Shown piece by piece: positions 23,119 through 31,803 of a DNA stretch of 64,000 nucleotides; the stretch's first letter is position 1, and each line of letters starts with the position of its first letter. A model generated the notes under the pieces. It worked only from the letters and a program-made list of their open reading frames with translations, did no database searches and was not told where the DNA came from. The stretch spans positions 3,968,001 through 4,032,000 of the forward strand of contig NZ_SHKK01000001.1 in assembly GCF_004217135.1 (NCBI RefSeq), in the 5' to 3' direction. The position numbers and the translations under genes are program-made. This DNA is from Micromonospora violae. Its GTDB lineage: Bacteria > Actinomycetota > Actinomycetes > Mycobacteriales > Micromonosporaceae.

Positions 23119-24768
23119 TTAGGCGACTGGTTCGCGGGCGGAGTCGGCGTCGCGCTCGGTGCCGGGGGTGACGCGGGGGTCGCCCTCGTCGGCGAAGTAG
23201 TCGTCCGGCTCGGTGCCGTCGACGCCCTCCTCGACCTTCGCGGCCCGCAGCGCCAGCGTCACCAGCGCCGCCACGGCCAGGTTCACCGCCACCGCCACGA
23301 TGCCGACGTAGATCGTCTTGGTGGTGTCGAACCCGAACTCCGACAGCGGGAACGCCGAGCCGCCGAAGTGCTTCCGGGTCGGGCTGGCCACCTGGTAGAG
23401 CATCCACATGCCCAACCCCATGCCGATCGCCCAGCCGACGATCAGGCCGGTGCGGTGGAACCAGCGGGTGTAGAGACCCAGCGCCACCGCCGGCAGCGTC
23501 TGCAGGATGATCACGCCACCGATCAGCTGGAGGTCGATGGAGAACTGCGGGTCGAGGAAGACGATGCAGGCCACCGCGCCGACCTTCACCACCAGCGAGG
23601 TGATCTTCGAGACGTTCGCCTCCTGGGCCGGGGAGGCGTCCCGCTTCAGGTACTCCTTGTAGATGTTGCGGGTGAACAGGTTCGCCGCCGCGATCGACAT
23701 GATCGCCGCGGGCACCAGCGCGCCGATGCCGATCGCCGCGTACGCGACACCGGCGAACCAGTCCGGGAACTGCTGGTCGAACAGCAACGGCACGACGGTG
23801 TTGTTGTCCACGCTGCCGGCCGACGCGCCCGGCAGCGGCTTCACACCGGCCGCGATGGCCATGTAGCCGAGCAGGGCGATCAACCCGAGCAGCAGGCTGT
23901 ACGCGGGCAGCGCCGACATGTTCCGCTTGATCACGTCGCGGTTCTTGCTGGCCAGCACACCGGTGATGCTGTGCGGGTAGAGGAAGAGCGCCAACGCCGA
24001 GCCGAACGCCAGCGTCACGTACTGAAGCTGGTTGTTGCCGTTGAGCAGGATGCCGTCGTTCGGATTGGGCGAGGCGTCGAACTTCGCGTCCGCGGCGGCG
24101 AAGATGTCACCCCAGCCACCCAACTTGTACGGCAGGTAGACGATCGCCACCAGGATCACGATGTAGATCAGGCTGTCCTTGACGAACGCGATCAGCGCCG
24201 GCGCGCGCAACCCGGACTGGTACGTGTAGGCGGCCAGGATGGCGAACGCGATGATGATCGGCAGGTGCCGGGCCAGCGCGTTCTCGCCGGTGACGCCCAT
24301 CGTCTTGAGCACCGCCTCGATGCCGACCAGCTGCAACGCGATGTACGGCATGGTGGCGACGATGCCGGTGATCGCGATCAGCAGCGCCAGCACCGGCGAG
24401 TCGAACCGGTTGCGGACGAAGTCCGCCGGCGTGACGAATCCGTGCCGGTGCGACACCGACCAGAGCCGCACCAACACCAGGAAGACCAGCGGGTAGATGA
24501 CGATGGTGTACGGCACGGCGAAGAACCCGGCCGCGCCGGCACCGAACATCAACGCCGGCACCGCCACGAAGGTGTACGCGGTGTAGAGGTCACCACCGAC
24601 CAGGAACCAGGTGATCCAGCCGCCGAAGCTGCGCCCGCCCAACCCCCACTCGTCCAGGTGCGCCATGTCCTTCGGTGCCCGCCACCGGGCGGCCACGAAG
24701 CCCATCGCGCTCACCAGCAGGAAGAGGAACGTGAAGACGATGATCTCGGTGAGATGGTCACGCCACAT
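23119..24768 (-). CDS. Sodium:solute symporter, MctP-like monocarboxylate uptake
   Basis: A 549-residue secondary transporter with 13 or so helices, of the SSS family and close to the MctP/ActP monocarboxylate type. Seen: LTEIIVFTFLFLLVSAMGFVAARW, GLGGRSFGGWITWFLVGGDLYTAYTFVAVPALMFGAG, LQLVGIEAVLKTMG and ALALFLYPHSITGVLASKNRDVIKRN. The C-terminus is acidic. It imports lactate, pyruvate, acetate or similar acids with sodium or protons. ATG 24768 overlaps the DUF3311 stop by one base (TGATG), the standard pairing for these symporters. Confidence 0.92.
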   Translation of the reverse strand: MWRDHLTEIIVFTFLFLLVSAMGFVAARWRAPKDMAHLDEWGLGGRSFGGWITWFLVGGDLYTAYTFVAVPALMFGAGAAGFFAVPYTIVIYPLVFLVLVRLWSVSHRHGFVTPADFVRNRFDSPVLALLIAITGIVATMPYIALQLVGIEAVLKTMGVTGENALARHLPIIIAFAILAAYTYQSGLRAPALIAFVKDSLIYIVILVAIVYLPYKLGGWGDIFAAADAKFDASPNPNDGILLNGNNQLQYVTLAFGSALALFLYPHSITGVLASKNRDVIKRNMSALPAYSLLLGLIALLGYMAIAAGVKPLPGASAGSVDNNTVVPLLFDQQFPDWFAGVAYAAIGIGALVPAAIMSIAAANLFTRNIYKEYLKRDASPAQEANVSKITSLVVKVGAVACIVFLDPQFSIDLQLIGGVIILQTLPAVALGLYTRWFHRTGLIVGWAIGMGLGMWMLYQVASPTRKHFGGSAFPLSEFGFDTTKTIYVGIVAVAVNLAVAALVTLALRAAKVEEGVDGTEPDDYFADEGDPRVTPGTERDADSAREPVA

Positions 24769-25010
24769 CAGGAACCTCCCCGCTTCTTTGTCATCTGGTA
24801 GACCAACGTGGTGGTGCCGACGCCGAGCAGGATGAAGGCCAGTTGCAGCCAGTAGAAGCGGGGGAAGCCGAAGACCCGAGGCGAGTCGCCATTGAAGAAG
24901 GCCGGGATCAGCGGCACCACGATCGGGATGAAGAGCAACCAGTTCCAGGGGCTGTGGTCCTTCGCCCTGGCCGGCGCCGTGGTCGGCGCCTCCGGTTCCG
25001 GTGCAGCCAT
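24768..25010 (-). CDS. DUF3311 small membrane protein, symporter partner
   Basis: An 80-residue protein with two membrane helices (WNWLLFIPIVVPLIPAFFN and FYWLQLAFILLGVGTTTLVYQMTKK) and a charged cytoplasmic N-terminus. DUF3311 proteins are regularly encoded just before SSS symporters and are thought to assist them, in the manner of YhdT-like subunits. ATG 25010 is preferred to GTG 25019 because GGAGG lies eight bases before it. The stop shares a base with the symporter start. Confidence 0.88.
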   Translation of the reverse strand: MAAPEPEAPTTAPARAKDHSPWNWLLFIPIVVPLIPAFFNGDSPRVFGFPRFYWLQLAFILLGVGTTTLVYQMTKKRGGS

Positions 25011-25171
25011 CTGACACACCTCCGGTTAGTTCAGGCATTCGCTGTAACGGCCGGAGGCTACGACTCTGTGACGGCGGTCACCTGACCCGCCCGGAGGGTG
25101 CTGCGCCGAACGGCCGGCCGGCTGCGCCGAACGGCGCGACCGACCGGCCTGACGGACGGGGTGCGGGGGTT

Positions 25172-26344
25172 TCAGTCGATGGTGGAGAGGTGGGCGGTGT
25201 CGTTGACCGTCCGCACGGCCACGCCGCCGTCGGGCCACATGTCGAGCACCGAGATGCCGGCCGCGTCCAGGAAGAGCCGGTGCAGGAAGCCGTCGCCGGC
25301 CGCGAGGGCGTCGCGCAGCATCAGCTTGATCGGCGAGACGTGCGAGACGACCACCACGGTCTCACCGGGGTACGCGGTGAGCAGCCCGGCGATGACGCGG
25401 TGCGCGCGTTCGGCGACGTGGGTGAACGACTCCCCACCCGGCGGCGCGATCCGGGGTGAGGCGAGCCAGGCGTCCATCTCCCCCGGCCACTGCTCGCGTA
25501 CCTCGGCGAAGGTGCGCCCCTCCCACTGACCGAAGTCGCACTCGATCAGGTCGTCCTCGGTGCGGACCGGCACGTCGCCGAGCGCCCCGGCGATCGACGC
25601 CGCGGTGGCCGTACACCGGGACAACGGTGAGCTGATCACGGCGGCGACGGACGGGGCCAGCTCGGCCACCCGGGCGGCGGTGGCCCGGACCTGGGCCCGG
25701 CCGCGCTCGGAGAGCGGCACATCGCCGCGCCCGGAGTAGCGCCGCTGCTCGGTGTACGGGGTCTCGCCGTGCCGGACCAGGATCAGTCGGGTGGCGGTGA
25801 AGGTCGGCCGTGGCTCCCAGGAGGCCGGCGCGGTCGCCGGGTCGCTGCCGGTCGCGGCCGTCGCCGAGGGCTGGCCGGTGGCCGCTGTCGTCGCGGGACG
25901 GCCGGTGGCCGCTGCCGTCGTCGCGGGACGGCCGGCGGCGGCGTCCATGGCGGCGTTGGCGAGGGCGTCGGCGTGCCGGTTCTGCTCGCGCGGGATCCAG
26001 CTGAACCGGACCGCGGTGAACCGGCCCACCAGCGCGGCGGCCTGGGCGGCGAGCGGCCGCAGGCCGGGGTGCTTGATCTGCCAGCGGCCGCACATCTGCT
26101 CGACCACCAGCTTGGAGTCCATCCGGACATCCACCTCGGCCGCGCCCAACTCGGCGGCGGCGGTCAACCCGGCGATCAGGCCCTGGTACTCGGCGACGTT
26201 GTTGGTGGCCGTGCCGAGCGACTCGGAGCGCTCGGCGAGCACCTCGCCGGTCTCCGGGTCACGCACCACCGCGCCGTAACCGGCGGGGCCGGGGTTGCCC
26301 CGGGACCCACCGTCGGCCTCGACGGAGACCACCCGCGGCGCCAC
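25172..26344 (-). CDS. Bifunctional RNase H / acid phosphatase
   Basis: A 390-residue fusion. Residues about 1-138 form RNase HI (VEADGGSRGNPGPAGYGAVV with the catalytic D; NNVAEYQGLIAGL with the E; VRMDSKLVVEQM with the D; and HADALANAAMD). A Thr/Ala-rich linker of about 45 residues made of short repeats follows. Then comes a histidine phosphatase (LILVRHGETPYTEQRRYSGRGDVPLSERG, and VVVSHVSPI). It matches the Rv2228c type, which degrades RNA-DNA hybrids and dephosphorylates an alpha-ribazole-like cobalamin intermediate. GTG 26344 lies three bases after the zinc-ribbon gene stop, so it is the last gene of the operon. Confidence 0.93.
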   Translation of the reverse strand: MAPRVVSVEADGGSRGNPGPAGYGAVVRDPETGEVLAERSESLGTATNNVAEYQGLIAGLTAAAELGAAEVDVRMDSKLVVEQMCGRWQIKHPGLRPLAAQAAALVGRFTAVRFSWIPREQNRHADALANAAMDAAAGRPATTAAATGRPATTAATGQPSATAATGSDPATAPASWEPRPTFTATRLILVRHGETPYTEQRRYSGRGDVPLSERGRAQVRATAARVAELAPSVAAVISSPLSRCTATAASIAGALGDVPVRTEDDLIECDFGQWEGRTFAEVREQWPGEMDAWLASPRIAPPGGESFTHVAERAHRVIAGLLTAYPGETVVVVSHVSPIKLMLRDALAAGDGFLHRLFLDAAGISVLDMWPDGGVAVRTVNDTAHLSTID

Positions 26345-26347
26345 GAC

Positions 26348-27085
26348 CTACAGGCCCGACTCGTTGGTGCGGACCATGATCCGCCGGCAGTCCTCGCAGC
26401 GGACCACGTCGTCGGGGGCGGCCTTGCGGATCCGGGCCAGGTCGGCACCGGACAGCTCCAGGCGACACCCGCCGCAGCGGCCCGCGGTCAGCAACGCGGC
26501 ACCCAGCCCGGTGTCCTCGCGGATCTTGTCGTAGAGGTTGACCAGGTCGCTCGGGAGGTCGGCGGCGAGCGGCTGACGGGCGCCCCGCTTGAACTCCTCC
26601 TCCTTGGCGATCTCGGCCAACGCGTCGTCGCGGCGCTGCTCGGTCGCGGCCCGCTTGTCCCGGGTCTCGGCCAGCCGCTGCTCCACGCCGTCCAGGACGC
26701 CCTGCGCGGTCTCCCGCTGCTCCATCAGCTCCAGCTCGGCGTCCTCCAGGTCGCCCTGGCGGCGCTTCAGCGAGACCAGCTCATGCTGGAGCGCCTCCAG
26801 CTCCCGGGCGGGACCGGTGCCGGCGGCCAGCCGGTTCTCGTCCTTCTCCTTGCGGGCCCGGACCTGCTCGACGTCCTTCTCCAACCGGGCGATGTCCCGG
26901 TCCAGGTCGTCGACCGCCACCTGGGCGCGAACCCGCTCGTCCTCCATCGACGACAGCTCCCGGGCCAGCGCCTCCAGCTCGGCCCGCTCGGGCAGCGAGC
27001 GCCGACGGTGGGCGAGCTGGGCGAGGTTGGTGTCGATCGCCTGGAGGTCGAGCAGGCGGCGCTGCACCTGAGGGTCAGCCTTCAC
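26348..27085 (-). CDS. C4-type zinc-ribbon coiled-coil protein
   Basis: A 245-residue protein with a long antiparallel coiled coil (about residues 5-170, for example LEALARELSSMEDERVRAQVAV and RELEALQHELVSLKRRQGDLED) and a C-terminal C4 zinc ribbon (CGGCRLELSG ... CEDCRRIMVR). It is the conserved Rv2229c-type partner of Nif3-like proteins. Its role is unknown but probably in nucleic acid or metal handling. GTG 27085 has AAGGAG eight bases upstream and overlaps the Nif3 gene end by 11 bases. Confidence 0.9.
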   Translation of the reverse strand: MKADPQVQRRLLDLQAIDTNLAQLAHRRRSLPERAELEALARELSSMEDERVRAQVAVDDLDRDIARLEKDVEQVRARKEKDENRLAAGTGPARELEALQHELVSLKRRQGDLEDAELELMEQRETAQGVLDGVEQRLAETRDKRAATEQRRDDALAEIAKEEEFKRGARQPLAADLPSDLVNLYDKIREDTGLGAALLTAGRCGGCRLELSGADLARIRKAAPDDVVRCEDCRRIMVRTNESGL

Positions 27086-27947
27086 GGTCGGGCTCCTTGT
27101 CGTCCACAACGGGTGCGGCGGCGTGCACGGTCCACGGGTCGGTGTCCAGGTCGGACACCAGCGTCTCGACGTCCAGCGCTTCCCGGAGGAAGGCGGCCAG
27201 GTCGTCCAGCCACGGTCGTTCGGTCGCCCAGTGGGCGGCGTCGATCAGAGCGGGACCGTCGGCGGCGAGGTGCTCGCTGGCCGGGTGGTGCCGCAGGTCG
27301 GCGGTGAGGAACGCGTCCACCCCGGCGGCGGTCGCGGCGCCGAGGAAGCTGTCCCCCGACCCGCCGCTGACGGCGAGGGTACGAACCATACGCCCGGGAT
27401 CCCCCGCCGCGCGAACTCCCCAGGACGTGACGGGGAGCACCGCGGCGGCGTGCCGGGTCAGGTCGGCGAGGGTCATCGGCTCAGGCAGCTCGCCGACGCG
27501 GCCGAAACCCCGGTCGTCGCCGTGGGCGGGCGAGCCGGGCGCGGGCCGCTGCAACGGGCGCAGACTGGTGAGCCCGAAGCGGGCGGCGAGGGCGTCGGAG
27601 ACGCCCGGGGAGGCCACGTCGGCGTTGGTGTGCGCCGCGTAGAGCGCCACCCCGGCCCGGATCAACTGGTGGATCATCCGGCCCTTGACGGTCGTCGCGG
27701 CGACCGACGACACCCCGCGCAGCAGCAGCGGGTGATGCGCGACGATCATGTCGGCGTCGGCGGCCAGCGCCTCGTCGACCGTCTCGGGCACCACGTCGAC
27801 CACGCAGAGGACCCGGCGGACCGGGGCGGTCGGCTCGCCGAGCACCAGGCCCACCCGGTCCCACTCCTCCGCCCAGACCGGCGGGAAGCGCCGTTCCAGC
27901 TTGGCCACCACGTCGCTCACCGTGGGGGCGGGTCCGCTTGTGCTCAC
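27075..27947 (-). CDS. Nif3-like dinuclear metal centre protein
   Basis: A 290-residue Nif3/YbgI family protein. Metal-ligand motifs are present: MIVAHHPLLLRG (HHP), ALYAAHTNADVA (HTN-D), and near the end LTADLRHHPASEHLAADGPALIDAAHWATE with the final His and Glu ligands. The family forms hexamers with a dinuclear metal site. It has GTP cyclohydrolase I type 2 naming in some databases but no firm function. GTG 27947. It leads a three-gene operon with the zinc-ribbon and RNase H/phosphatase genes, a conserved actinobacterial cluster. Confidence 0.92.
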   Translation of the reverse strand: MSTSGPAPTVSDVVAKLERRFPPVWAEEWDRVGLVLGEPTAPVRRVLCVVDVVPETVDEALAADADMIVAHHPLLLRGVSSVAATTVKGRMIHQLIRAGVALYAAHTNADVASPGVSDALAARFGLTSLRPLQRPAPGSPAHGDDRGFGRVGELPEPMTLADLTRHAAAVLPVTSWGVRAAGDPGRMVRTLAVSGGSGDSFLGAATAAGVDAFLTADLRHHPASEHLAADGPALIDAAHWATERPWLDDLAAFLREALDVETLVSDLDTDPWTVHAAAPVVDDKEPDREG

Positions 27948-28029
27948 GGCGGGCCAGCTTACCGGCGTGGAGGCCGCCGAGCGGTGACACCCGGCCCGGT
28001 CACGTCGGACGGAAGATGTGCCGGGGGCG

Positions 28030-28602
28030 CTAGGCGGCGCTCCAGGAGACGGTTTGCAGCGCGGCCAACGGCATCGCCCAGGGGAAGGCGTGCAGGTGCT
28101 GCTCCCCCGTTCCGGGCGGGTGCAGAGCGATCACATCGTCGCCGAAGAGCACCGTGACACCCCACTCGGCCAGCCGGGCCACCCCGGCCCGAAACGCCGG
28201 GTGGCAGGCCATCGCCGCGTTGGTGTACGGCACCGCCACGATGGGGACGCCCTTGCCCTGGGCCTCGACCAGCAACCCGAGCGCCAGCGTGTCGGTGATC
28301 CCGGCCGCCCACTTGTTGACCGTGTTGACGGTGGCCGGGCAGACGATCATGGCGTCGGCGGGTGGCAGCACGTCCGGGTCACCGGGATTCTTGTACTGCG
28401 TACGCACCGGGTGGCCGGTCTGCCGAATCAGGGCCGACTGGTCGACGAACTTCGCGCCGTCCGGCGTGGCGACCACGCAGACGTCCCAACCGTCCTGTTG
28501 GGCGAGGTCGACCAGACGACCGACGTGCCGTGCCAGCGGCGAACCGCAGGCGATGACGTAGAGCACCTCGCGGTGCCCGCTGTTGCGCGTCGCACCGGCC
28601 AT
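28030..28602 (-). CDS. Flavoprotein, phosphopantothenoylcysteine decarboxylase-like
   Basis: A 190-residue HFCD-type flavoprotein. Motifs: LYVIACGSPLARHVGRLV at the start, VLPPADAMIVCPATVNTVNKWAAGITDTLA (the flavin-contacting PATxNTxxK region), and VPIVAVPYTNAAMACHPAF. Such proteins bind FMN and decarboxylate peptidyl-cysteine-like substrates. Free-standing actinobacterial members have unknown substrates. The gene starts 16 bases after the XRE regulator stop on the same strand, so they are likely cotranscribed. ATG 28602. Confidence 0.88.
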   Translation of the reverse strand: MAGATRNSGHREVLYVIACGSPLARHVGRLVDLAQQDGWDVCVVATPDGAKFVDQSALIRQTGHPVRTQYKNPGDPDVLPPADAMIVCPATVNTVNKWAAGITDTLALGLLVEAQGKGVPIVAVPYTNAAMACHPAFRAGVARLAEWGVTVLFGDDVIALHPPGTGEQHLHAFPWAMPLAALQTVSWSAA

Positions 28603-28618
28603 CAGACCGGCTCCGCGC

Positions 28619-29848
28619 TCATACCCCTACTCCCATGTGCTCAGCCAACTCCGCTACCGGAGAAGGCGGCGCACCACGTGTGCGACGGAGGATGTCGGAC
28701 ATCACCTCGTGCGCGATCGGCCGGCAGCGGATCTCGGACGGGGCGAGCCGATCACCGAGCAGCAACATCTCGCCGGCGTTCGCCACATCACCGATCTGGG
28801 CGTACCCGCGGGCGATGTCGAGCAGGTGGTGGGCGCGGCGCTCGGGCAGCAGCGCGTTGAAGGCAGGCTCCGCAATGCGCAGCTGGTGCACCTCCACGGC
28901 GCGCCCCCCGTCGCCCAGCTCCACCGCAGCGGCGGCCCGGTGCAGTTCGACGTTCGTCGGGCCGAACGACGTCCAGTAGTGGTTGTGGTCGCCACCGAGC
29001 AGGTTGGCGGCCTCCTGCGCGCAGTTGATCAGATCGTCGACGCTGGCCTGGTCGCCGATGCGGGACGCGGCCATCGCGCCCTGGAGCAGCAGCATCCCGT
29101 AGACGGACAGACGGGCCGGGGAGACCGTGTTGCTCCCACCCGGTGCCAGCCGGTTGGCGATCTGGACGTTCAGCTCCAACGCGGGACGGGCCCGCCCCAT
29201 CGCGACCAGGGCGTTGCACACCCGGGTGGTGGCGATCCCCGCCAGCAGCGGGTCGTCGGCCCGCTGGGCCACCGCCATCGACCGGTCGGCCGCCAACCAG
29301 GCGAGCTCGCACTCGCCGAGCTTGCGCAGCACCGAGGAGGCGATCTGGTAGACCTGCCCGAGCAGGTGGGCCGCCTCGGCGGCCTGGTCACCGCCGTACG
29401 CGGCGTCGGCGGCCTGGGCGTCACGCAGCAGCTTGGGCAGTGCCCGGGTGAGCATCCCGTAGCGGCCGTACTGGTAGGTGAGCCAGGCGTGGTTGACGGC
29501 CTTGCGCATGTCGTCCATCGGCGGCGGGAACGGTGCCGCGTCGAAGTACGCGCTCATCGAGTCGTAGCGTTCCAGCGCCGCCCGGATCTCCTGCACCTCG
29601 ATCTGGTCGATGCAGTTGAGGGCGTCGGCGCGCCGCTCCGGGTCCTTGCCCAGCAGCAGCTGCACGTCCATCTGGAGGATGTCGGCGATCTCGTAGAGAA
29701 CGGAGAACTTGTCCAACCGGCGGACGCCGCGTTCGACCTTGTCCACCCAGCTCTTGGACTTGCCCAGCCGGTCCGCGAAGACCTGCTGGGACATCTTGCG
29801 ACGCCCCCGCCAGTAGGCCACTCGCCGTCCTATGGGTAGCTCGTCCAT
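28619..29848 (-). CDS. XRE regulator with long helical-repeat domain
   Basis: A 409-residue regulator. HTH at about residues 6-62 (RRVAYWRGRRKMSQQVFADRLGKSKSWVDKVERGVRRLD), followed by about 330 residues of helical, TPR-like repeats (for example AAEAAHLLGQVYQIASSVLRKLGECELAWLAADRSMAVA). Regulators of this layout often sense a peptide or partner protein, as in Rgg/SARP-like control; which is true here is unknown. ATG 29848 has GAGGATGGGGAG upstream. It is divergent from the primase/polymerase-like gene at 30097, with two palindromes between, and is followed by the flavoprotein gene. Confidence 0.88.
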   Translation of the reverse strand: MDELPIGRRVAYWRGRRKMSQQVFADRLGKSKSWVDKVERGVRRLDKFSVLYEIADILQMDVQLLLGKDPERRADALNCIDQIEVQEIRAALERYDSMSAYFDAAPFPPPMDDMRKAVNHAWLTYQYGRYGMLTRALPKLLRDAQAADAAYGGDQAAEAAHLLGQVYQIASSVLRKLGECELAWLAADRSMAVAQRADDPLLAGIATTRVCNALVAMGRARPALELNVQIANRLAPGGSNTVSPARLSVYGMLLLQGAMAASRIGDQASVDDLINCAQEAANLLGGDHNHYWTSFGPTNVELHRAAAAVELGDGGRAVEVHQLRIAEPAFNALLPERRAHHLLDIARGYAQIGDVANAGEMLLLGDRLAPSEIRCRPIAHEVMSDILRRTRGAPPSPVAELAEHMGVGV

Positions 29849-29947
29849 CTCCCCATCCTCCCCTGCCACCGACGATCGATCGAGTCGGGGCGATGCCCGC
29901 GGGTGCGGCGACTGCCGTTCGCATTCAGATTTTCGCTGGTCGCACAG

Positions 29948-29999
29948 GCTGTACGTCAGCCGTACAGCTAGTCCTCGTAGTTTTCGTGCAAGTTGCACG
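29948..29999. promoter_or_regulatory. Two palindromes in the XRE / primase-like divergent promoter
   Basis: GCTGTACG-tcagc-CGTACAGC (29948-29968) and CGTGCAA-g-TTGCACG (29985-29999) are perfect inverted repeats of 8 and 7 bp. They lie roughly midway between ATG 29848 (minus) and ATG 30097 (plus), where XRE or other dimeric regulators would bind. The surrounding bases are AT-richer (CGTAGTTTTCGTG), consistent with promoters. Confidence 0.6.
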
Positions 30000-30096
30000 G
30001 GCCGTTCGTCAACCTCAACGATCGTGGGTTACGGCAGTGACGGTGCTCGACATGCGACCTGGCGAACGCCGGGACCGACGAGAGGAGTTGGCATAC

Positions 30097-30768
30097 ATGT
30101 GGGGGAATGTCGGACCGCGCGTCGCCGAACTGTCGCCGCTGGAACGGGTCCGGCTGCGCCGGGTCGCCATCCGGTACGCCATCCACGGCTGGGAGGTGAC
30201 GCCGGGCGCCTGTCTGGCCCGCAGCCGCTTCGTCTGCGGCCGGGCCGGCTGTCCCACCGTGGGATGCCATCCCGCTCTGGAAAACTGGGAACTGGCCGCC
30301 AGCGCCGACCCGGCCCGGGTGGCGACCTGGTGGCGGAGCCGACCGCACGGGGTGCTGCTGCCCACCGGCCGGGCGTTCGACGTGCTGGAGGTGCCCGCCC
30401 ACCTCGGCCGGCACGTGCTCGACGCGGTCCAGATCCACCCGGCCGGCACCGGCGTACGCGGGCCGGTGCTGGTCACACCCACTGGGCGGTGGATGTTCCT
30501 GGTCCGCCCCGGCGACCCGCTCCGACCCGAGTTGGAGCACTGCTTCCACGTGGTCCGGCACGGGCCGGGCTCGTGGATCCCCGCACCGCCCACCCGGCTG
30601 CCGGAGGGCACCGTCCGGTGGGCGGTCGCACCGGAGCAGGCGCGCTGGCAGCTGCCGGATTCGTACCTCGTGCAGAACACGTTGATCGGGGCGCTGCGCG
30701 CCGCCGGGGTGAACCTCGCCCACGACCTGCTCCCCGGTCACCTGCCGCTGCCCCGGCGAGGGATGTGA
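30097..30768 (+). CDS. Bifunctional primase/polymerase N-terminal-like protein
   Basis: A 223-residue protein of the small actinobacterial family annotated as bifunctional DNA primase/polymerase. It has RRVAIRYAIHGWEVTPGACLA, a cysteine cluster (FVCGRAGCPTVGCHPAL), WWRSRPHGVLLPTGRAFDVLEVPAHLG, PVLVTPTGRWMFLV and GPGSWIPAPPTRLPEGTVRW. The FDVLEV strand fits the first metal-binding motif of archaeo-eukaryotic primases, but the later active-site motifs are weak, so polymerase activity is doubtful. ATG 30097 is preferred because GAGGAG lies nine bases upstream; ATG 30052 is in frame but has a poor site. Divergent from the XRE gene. Confidence 0.75.
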   Translation: MWGNVGPRVAELSPLERVRLRRVAIRYAIHGWEVTPGACLARSRFVCGRAGCPTVGCHPALENWELAASADPARVATWWRSRPHGVLLPTGRAFDVLEVPAHLGRHVLDAVQIHPAGTGVRGPVLVTPTGRWMFLVRPGDPLRPELEHCFHVVRHGPGSWIPAPPTRLPEGTVRWAVAPEQARWQLPDSYLVQNTLIGALRAAGVNLAHDLLPGHLPLPRRGM

Positions 30769-30873
30769 CACCGACCCGAGCAACGATTCGATCCGGTGCC
30801 GGACAGCGTCGCCGGGACGCCGGTCCTCGTTGACAGGGGAAGAGCGCGAACGCGCGCCACGAACGGGGGAACG

Positions 30874-31035
30874 ATGTCCAGCAACGACAGAGCGCCTCAC
30901 CCCGGCGGCACCGAACCGCCCCGGCGCAGCCACCCACGGCCCCGCTGGGCCGGCACCCGGCCGTCCGGCTCCCGCCCCGGCCGCCCCCGCCCCACCGGCT
31001 CCCGCCCGGCCGGCACCCACCGCCCGATTCGCTAG
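30874..31035 (+). CDS. Possible 53-residue Arg/Pro-rich peptide
   Basis: A short ORF with GGGGG six bases before ATG 30874. It encodes a highly basic, low-complexity peptide (MSSNDRAPHPGGTEPPRRSH, then Arg/Pro/Ser-rich to the end). No family. It overlaps the end of the convergent apbE gene by four bases. The composition may simply follow from GC-rich sequence, so it is uncertain whether it is translated. Confidence 0.3.
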   Translation: MSSNDRAPHPGGTEPPRRSHPRPRWAGTRPSGSRPGRPRPTGSRPAGTHRPIR

Positions 31036-31802
31036 TCGGCCAGGGGAAGGTCGACGGAGTGGTACTGCCGGGCGTTGTCGGTGATCACCGCGTGGGTGTG
31101 GTCGTCCAGGCGGGAGAGCCAGTTGAGACCGGGGGTGCCCATGGCCAGGGCGGCGGTGGCGTACGCGTCGGCCACCCCGAGGTCGGCACCGACCACGGTC
31201 ACCGAGCGCAACCCACTGGCCGGCGCGCCCCGACGGGGGTCCAACACGTGCCGACCCCGCTCGTACACGCCGGACGTGGCCACGGCCAGGTCGGTTCCGG
31301 TGAGCACCAGGCAGGCCGCCATCGCGTCCCACGGGTGTCTGATGCCGATCCGCCACGGCTCCCCCGACGGTGACAGGCCCCGCACCCGCACGTCGCCGCC
31401 GGCGTTCACACAGTGGTTGACGGCTCCGGCGGCGACGAGGCGGTCCGAGGCGACCTGGGCAGCCCAGCCTTTGACGAAGCCGGACGGGTCGAAACCACCG
31501 GTGGCGTACGCGTCGAAGAACCCGTCGGTGGCGCCCCACAGGTCGGCGCAGGTCTCCAAGACGAACCGCAGGTCCGTGGACGCTTCGGAGAGCAGCACCT
31601 CACCCCGGTCGAAGCGGCACACCTCGCTGTCCGGCCGGTAGGTGCTGAACCGGGCGTCCACCTCGTGCATCCAGGCGAAGACCTCGTCCGCCAATCCGCG
31701 CAGGGTCGCCGGTGGCAGATCGTCGGCGAGGTCCAGGGTGATGGCCGTACCCATGATCTGTTCGACCCGGCACAGCCCGGGTCGGGTCAGCGTGGCCCGC
31801 AC
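31032..31802 (-). CDS. apbE: FAD:protein FMN transferase, ApbE family
   Basis: A 256-residue ApbE. It attaches FMN by a phosphoester bond to Ser/Thr of FMN-binding domains using FAD. Seen: IMGTAITLDLADD near the start, TYRPDSEVCRFDRGE, DPSGFVKGWAAQVASDRLV (the conserved GxxKGW) and VNAGGDVRVRG, DLAVATSGVYERGRHVLDPR and VTVVGADLGVADAYATAAL (the metal-binding D-A-T region). GTG 31802 starts one base after the FMN-binding gene stop, so the two are coupled. No lipoprotein or clear signal peptide is present, so it may act before export or lack the usual export signal. The ORF extends further upstream only as a shadow of the next gene. Confidence 0.92.
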   Translation of the reverse strand: MRATLTRPGLCRVEQIMGTAITLDLADDLPPATLRGLADEVFAWMHEVDARFSTYRPDSEVCRFDRGEVLLSEASTDLRFVLETCADLWGATDGFFDAYATGGFDPSGFVKGWAAQVASDRLVAAGAVNHCVNAGGDVRVRGLSPSGEPWRIGIRHPWDAMAACLVLTGTDLAVATSGVYERGRHVLDPRRGAPASGLRSVTVVGADLGVADAYATAALAMGTPGLNWLSRLDDHTHAVITDNARQYHSVDLPLAD

Positions 31803-31803
31803 G

